Shown: in pieces, positions 58,961 through 64,000 of the stretch
Layout: each line of letters starts with the position of its first letter
Numbering within the stretch: position 1 is the stretch's first letter
Assembly: GCA_051453625.1 (NCBI GenBank)
Contig: JBOZIK010000001.1
Span: forward strand, 143,872,020 to 143,936,019
Direction of reading: 5' to 3'
Source: Welwitschia mirabilis
Taxonomy: Eukaryota > Gnetophyta > Gnetopsida > Welwitschiales
DNA length: 64,000 nucleotides
Notes under the pieces: generated by a model
What the model saw: only the letters and a program-made list of their open reading frames with translations
Told to the model about the DNA's origin: nothing
Database searches by the model: none
Program-made: the position numbers and the translations under genes

Positions 58961-60255
58961 GCCACTCCCTTATCATGTGTTTTCATCACACTATACTTTA
59001 TACTATAAATAGAATTCTTTCCTTATCATATTTCCATCTTGAGAAAGTTTAGACTATCAAATATTACTATCATAATCTTGAAGCTTGGATAAATCCTTAG
59101 AACCTTAGAGCTTAGAACCTTTAGAGTCTTTGAATCTTTGTGTTTATTTGGGTATGTTTCATGGATTAATCAAATATCTTGTATGGTTTTGTAATTTTTC
59201 ATTTAACCCTAATGGTTTATGGACTTCATTTTATTCTTGAATGTTCTTATCTATTTCTTGCATTTCTCTCTATTATCATGTTTTGCATTCCTTAAAAGAT
59301 AGTTTATTTTGTATACCATTAAAAGCTTGTAAATTTTTATATGTAAATCAAATACCATGTTTTGTTTAATATTTCTTTTCCTCTTAACATTTTTCATAAT
59401 GTTTCAAGTTGGTGACCTTATTGGTTTATATCAATATACATTGATCTACTAAGAAATTTATCTTTAGAGAGTAATGGAGAGTAGATGAGACCTCCTCTAG
59501 ATATTATACATGTAAGTTATTACAAATTATCTCCAGAGAGTAAAGGGGATTAGATGAGATTTCCTCTAGATATTATGCATGTGGATTACTATAAATTATC
59601 ATCTAGAGAGTAAAGGGATAAATTGTCCCCTCTAGAGATGTACAAATAAATAAATTAAAAATTTTGTTTGAGCATATTTTGCAATGCAGTTGGATTGTTG
59701 AAACTACATCTTGAGTTGTTAACATTGCATTCTTGGTTTGTCTTGGTCACATATCGATTTTCTGAGAATTCCTCCCTTGTCCTTAAAAGTTAACTTTTTT
59801 CACTTAAATCCTTGTCATGAACTATACTAGGGATTGTGATGATTTTGCAATTCTCATATAATATTATATGTATACATTATATACTAGCATGAATTATAAT
59901 CATAGAGAAGGAACTTCTTGTTGCTAATGGATTAGAATACTTTGCTACTTATTTCATTCTTTATGTACTTATAGTTGTAAACTGTGAAAGAATACTATGA
60001 TTGTAAATTTTTCTATAAATGTTATCTAAACATTGAAATTTTCCTATTATCCTCTAAAGCTATTTATGATTTGACTTATTCTTTATCATGTTATTATCAT
60101 GGTTAATTACCTTCTTCTAATAAAATTTTAGTATTAGATCGACATATGGTTTAAATCATGATAAAATTTTAATTTGATACATATCGTGTTGAGAAACATT
60201 ATAAAAATTTTCATAGGTAAAGTTCATAGTTTTGTACTAAAATTTAAATGTTAGA

Positions 60256-60260
60256 ATGCA
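60256..60260. other. Target-site duplication ATGCA, right copy
   Basis: Exact match to 43054-43058. Confidence 0.85.
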
Positions 60261-60933
60261 CGAGGCACCTATTACATCACAGATATATATCAGTTCTATT
60301 ATTTTATGCACATGTAGATGTCATTAGATGTAGTTGGGTATATAATAAATATGATCAAAGTAATGATTAATGGCCATGAGATCTCCATTCTCCTAAGATA
60401 CATTACATTGGTAAAGGGATTAGATGATTTGGGTAGCATACATATATAATTTTCTAGTGGTAATAAGGATAAATGTGTTTATAGCATAATGGTAGATATT
60501 CCACTAGATATAATAGATCATGGAATAAGGGTATTAGTCATACATCTTTTACTAGCATATAGGATCTTACATAGAGGATTGATCTATAACATTAGTCCTT
60601 CTTTTCATGATGGCAATTGCATAGTAGCATACTAATACATTTCAGTAGTGCTCAAACAGGATGATAAAATGGACTTAGACTTCTTTATATGGAGGAGGTT
60701 AAGATCCATAATGGATGTATAATCCATCTAAATACTAAGATTTCCATTCTTATTCTTATCCAATTCTTTAGCATTCTTGAGATAGTGAGTGAAAAATGTT
60801 GCATCTACAAATCTCTATATATTATGTGTAGGATATGTACATTCAGATTTCTAGATAGCCTAATTAATAGTAGCAATAGGTTTTTAGAGCTATATGCAAG
60901 GTATAATCATACCTTGACATGATGAAGTAGAGG

Positions 60934-60953
60934 NNNNNNNNNNNNNNNNNNNN
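60934..60953. other. Assembly gap, 20 N
   Basis: The 16 bases before it (60918-60933) recur at 60977-60992 on the other side, suggesting either a short tandem repeat or an overlap at a mis-joined contig end. Confidence 0.98.
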
Positions 60954-61100
60954 CTAAAAATAATGTACTAAGATTTCATGATGAAGTAGAGGGTAAACTC
61001 CATGAAGCATCAAATGTCTAATATGAGAGAGTAGATGATAGACATGGGGGATCAAGTCATGTAGATAAAGTAGAATGTCATAGTTGATCTTCTAATAGTA

Positions 61101-61764
61101 GTAGTACAATTCTAGAGGAAAAAGGCTATACATACATTTATAATAGTATTGAGTGATTACTTCCCACTTAAGGAGTACCCTCCTTCTTCACCTCCTCTTA
61201 TGAGTTCTAAAGTGGAGTTTATTATTACCTCTTGAGGAGATTGATGTAGAGAGGATCCTTATTCTTGCATACTAATTTTTTTATTTTACTTAAAATATTT
61301 TCTTTATGAGATATATACACTTTCACTTTTAATTCATTACTATTTTATTTCATGATGATTTCATCTACATAATGTTTCACTTTTATCTTGTCAATTTTGA
61401 AAACATTTAAGTGAGGGGCTAATGTAAAGTAGATCATATGTATCTAATCTATTTATTTAGACTACATGTTTTATACATTATTTTCCAAAAAGATATAATC
61501 ATTTTTTTTCAGTTTAAGGAAAAAGGAGTCAAAAAAGATTGTCGTCCACCTCACCAACTAGAGAATAGGATGGATAACACCTTATATTTGCTAATTTTTC
61601 ATAGGGAAGATTATATTGAGCTAGTAATAATTAGGAACCTATATGATAAGATCTTTAAATTTAATTTATGCATTTAAATAATTATTTATCTTCATCAATT
61701 TGGTTCACAACTTGTAATTATCTACTTACTTTATTAGAGACTAGTAAAACTAAGTGATGAGCTA
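61101..61764. other. Before the 3' LTR of the outer element, no recognised gene
   Basis: A 79-codon open frame at 61438-61677 has no motif. A short purine patch AAGTGAGGGG near 61410 resembles a polypurine tract but is about 350 bases from the LTR start; nothing purine-only lies directly before the LTR. Confidence 0.4.
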
Positions 61765-63174
61765 TGTTGTAAGGCAAAATTCACCATATTTAACATAGTT
61801 TTTAAGGATGTTTTTAGGTCATTCCAATAACTTTCTTAAAGAATATTAAAATTTCATTAGAGCTTCATGACTAACACAAATTAGACAAATTTCTTCTCGC
61901 ATTTGACTTCTTTCCTATTCCAATTAAAGACTTATATATTCTACCTTATGAGAGGATGATTAGAAGACTAACTAGATCATTAACCTAGGATTAATCTATA
62001 TTGCAATGACCATGATAGAGTTCAAGTAAGTTACAGAATATCTAAGGAATAATGATGATCATGCAAAAGTATTATAAGCCAAGTTTAGATCCAAGACTAA
62101 TGATCAAAGCTATTGAAAGTGGAAATAGTATGTTGTCCACCCCATTGTTTGAAGAACATACTAAAGAAAATTCATAAGGATACTTCAATAGAAAATCCCA
62201 AGACTAGGATCATCATCGACACCATCATCTAGATGACATCCTAGATAACATATTAATAAAATCATCAATAGATGATCATGTATCAGGCATCTATAGGCAA
62301 GTGAAGATGTCATTCTTCTAATTGTCTAAATGACATCCAAGACAACAAAAATAACATTTAGAGTTAACAAGTACTAAATGTTAATGAGTAGTTATCACTA
62401 TCATCCACATCATCATCTAGATAACATAGGTGAATGATAGTTAGTTATTTTTCAAAAAAAATTAATTCTCTTTATAATAAAAGTTGGTTTGATCATGAAT
62501 TTTTATGTTACATCCTATGACCTAACCAATCGCTGATCTTAAACTATAAATAAACCCTCATAGATCACATTTTTTCCTCTTTTTATACATCTTAATCTTA
62601 TGATGAATTATAGGTTAAATGGACAAGTGAATCCATCTTATCTTATGAGAAAGATGTCCTTGGTATTTGGTTGTGATTCTTCCATTGAGGATATTTTGCT
62701 TGTAAGTGAATGTAAATAATTTGATTAGTTAATAAAGATTAAATTGTATTCTTCTTATAAAATTATAGTTCATGTTGATTCTAATCTAGCAGGATTATTT
62801 TCTAATTAATATAGATTATATGAACCAATTTAAGTGCCATTATATTATCAAATTAATTAGTATTTGCATTTAGATTGCATTCTTTCATTTGCATAACAAT
62901 TCATTTCATCCATTTTCCTCCATTCCATTAATTACATTTGCATTACTTTCAACTCAATTTTTAATTTAAAAAATATAAAATTATATTCCCTTTTAATCTC
63001 ATTCAAATTAATTTCTCAATTCCTTATTATAAGTCTTCTTTATATTATAACATTTTGGGTTGATCCTACTATACAAGTGTGTTTTATGCATGCAACTATA
63101 CATTTAATTTCTAGATGCTTAGATAAAAGATACATTAAGGCAAATCATAGTTTTAAGCACAAATACATACTACA
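61765..63174 (+). repeat. 3' LTR of the Athila-type element
   Basis: Homologous to 15063-16487 along its whole length, same orientation, with TATA box at 62545-62552 and AATAAA at 62731. Could be the 3' LTR of the element whose pol is at 18.9-22.3 kb, or a solo LTR of the same family. Confidence 0.85.
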
Positions 63175-64000
63175 ATAACATAGAACTATTTTCTTGACAT
63201 TAACCACATAACTTGAAGATGAAAATCAAAAGAAAATAATAAAAATCAAAGAAATGTGGAGGTAATAAGAGAATTACTTTAAATGAGAATACAAAAAATA
63301 TAAAATACTATCAAATAGAATCCATATCATAGCACTATGCTGACTCTTCTTTAACTACTTATAATTTGATTGTACATTATGATGCCCCATTTGTTACACC
63401 TCCTAGTTATATGTTAATGATAAAATGGATTTTAAGTAATGTAAATGTAATTTTCTTATGGTTTGTACAGGCCTTAAAAAAAGTTTTTAAACACTTAAGC
63501 AGATTAAGCAAAAGGAGGAAATATGGAAAAAGTACTCACAAATAGTAAATTTCCTATGATAAATAACTTGACTTCATTCTTAAGTGGTTGACTACCCATA
63601 ATTGGAGATCAACTATGTATTGTTTGAGGGTTGACCACATATAATACCTAAAATTAAAGATTTTAATAAAAGGCCAAATGCATAAATCTATGGGTTAGCT
63701 ACCTAAATACATTTATATTATTTTATCTTTGAAGGTTGACCATTTAAGAATAAGGATTGATTATTAGAAGGTTGATTAACTTCTATCAATAGGTTTACTA
63801 GGTTCTATTAAGGGGTTGATTCCCTATCATTTTGTTGTTAATATAGGGAACCTTAAAAAATTAACCTAGCCATTTTATGAAGCATTAGAATTATAAATAA
63901 CCATCTTGACTTATTTCAACAACTACATATGTTGAAATCACAATCCACAACAATTATAATCCATCCTATATATAATTCAAACACTATTATACTTGTGGTT
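63175..64000. other. Right edge, no recognisable gene
   Basis: A motif like GGTTGA(C/T) recurs about eight times between 63.58 and 63.83 kb (for example GGTTGACTA, GGTTGACCA), suggesting another degenerate short repeat. No coding found. Confidence 0.4.

Larger units (their letters stand above)
43059..60255 (+). mobile_element. Large non-coding LTR element with perfect TSD, hosting a chromovirus
   Basis: Two LTRs (43059-44567, 58248-60255) begin TGTCAT and end TTACA or TTAGA. An initiator-Met primer site follows the first after three bases and a purine tract directly precedes the second. The five bases before (43054-43058) and after (60256-60260) are both ATGCA. The interior, apart from the chromovirus inserted at 46863-54670, is about 5.9 kb with no protease, integrase or RT that I can recognise. 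Without the inner element it is about 9.4 kb including gap bases. It therefore looks like a large non-autonomous (LARD-like) element mobilised by a partner. Confidence 0.9.
58248..60255 (+). repeat. 3' LTR of the large non-coding element
   Basis: Partner of 43059-44567, ending TGTTAGA (the other ends TGTTACA) and followed at once by ATGCA. Contains an AAT microsatellite with a gap where the left LTR has only GTTATTATTGTTATG, and an enlarged CCACC/CTTCCAC block. The 69-70-base tandem duplication recurs at 59483-59622, so it predates the insertion. Confidence 0.9.
60256..61100 (+). pseudogene. Possible retroelement post-pol domain, tentative
   Basis: If the ATGCA insertion is removed, this joins the sequence ending at 43058. 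A frame near 60.50-60.66 kb reads VDIPLDIIDHGIRVLVIHLL, LAYRILHRGLIYNISPSFHD and later KQDDKMDLDFFIWRR. The pattern recalls the second half of the plant retroelement-associated domains of the PF20167/PF03078 type, found in Athila and related elements. A 77-codon open run follows at 60689-60922. Only a pattern match, broken by stops and by a gap. Confidence 0.3.
15063..63174 (+). mobile_element. Athila-type Ty3/gypsy retrotransposon, interrupted by two large insertions
   Basis: Two long direct repeats at the ends (15063-16487 and 61765-63174) both carry a TATA box and polyadenylation signal at matching places, as LTRs do. Next to the left one is a degenerate tRNA-Asp-type primer site, and 17-22.3 kb carries gag, protease, RT, RNase H and integrase fossils of Athila type on the same strand. 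The span is about 48 kb. Subtracting the inserts at 23388-40202 and 43059-60255 leaves about 14 kb, a normal size for the lineage. The right-hand LTR could instead belong to another copy; a direct test is given in the findings. Target duplications are not clear: ACATA before the left LTR recurs three bases beyond my right end. Confidence 0.65.

Noticed and set aside
58724-59008. 94-codon Thr/His/Ser-rich frame
   Set aside because: Lies wholly in LTR sequence and reflects the CCACC-rich repeat; the partner LTR does not keep the frame.

Overview
The window looks like a gene-poor, heterochromatic stretch of a large plant nuclear genome. It is very AT-rich with scarce CpG. No intact cellular gene, tRNA, rRNA or CRISPR array is visible. 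Almost everything recognisable is a decayed LTR retrotransposon, and the decay is dominated by C-to-T/G-to-A changes, as expected from long-term cytosine methylation and deamination. A large gymnosperm-type genome fits best; the extreme AT content recalls what is known of Welwitschia, but that is a guess. Five N gaps interrupt the assembly.

Positions 1-15062: a minus-strand Ty3/gypsy pol fossil of the Tat lineage (RT, RNase H, second RNase H, integrase; about 4350 down to 2000), then some 10 kb with no identifiable coding sequence apart from a 206-bp tandem duplication near 13.2-13.6 kb and a short inverted repeat.

Positions 15063-63174 can be read as one old Athila-type Ty3/gypsy element (5' LTR, Asp-type primer site, gag remnant, protease, RT, RNase H, integrase, and a 3' LTR 45 kb further on) blown apart by later insertions. 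Insertion 1 (23388-40202) is a pol-less Ty1/copia element with a gag, a broken zinc knuckle and a possible plant-transposon-associated domain. Its 5' LTR is itself split by a minus-strand Tat/Athila-like element (24099-33248). Between the two main insertions lies a minus-strand copia integrase/RT fragment (41.5-42.6 kb). Insertion 2 (43059-60255) is a large element without recognised coding, with LTRs, PBS, PPT and a perfect ATGCA target duplication. It hosts a Tekay-like chromovirus (46863-54670) with LTRs, PBS, PPT, protease, RT, RNase H, integrase and a chromodomain remnant.

The parts do not cooperate as a living system: every coding region is broken by stops and frameshifts, and catalytic Asp residues are repeatedly Asn or otherwise lost. 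Removing the two big insertions leaves about 14 kb for the outer element, near a normal Athila size, which supports the nested reading. The most useful observations are the insertion hierarchy, the transition-only decay of a primer-binding site, the antisense coding-like remnant inside the chromovirus, and two assembly gaps whose flanks repeat each other. I found no convincing new biological system.
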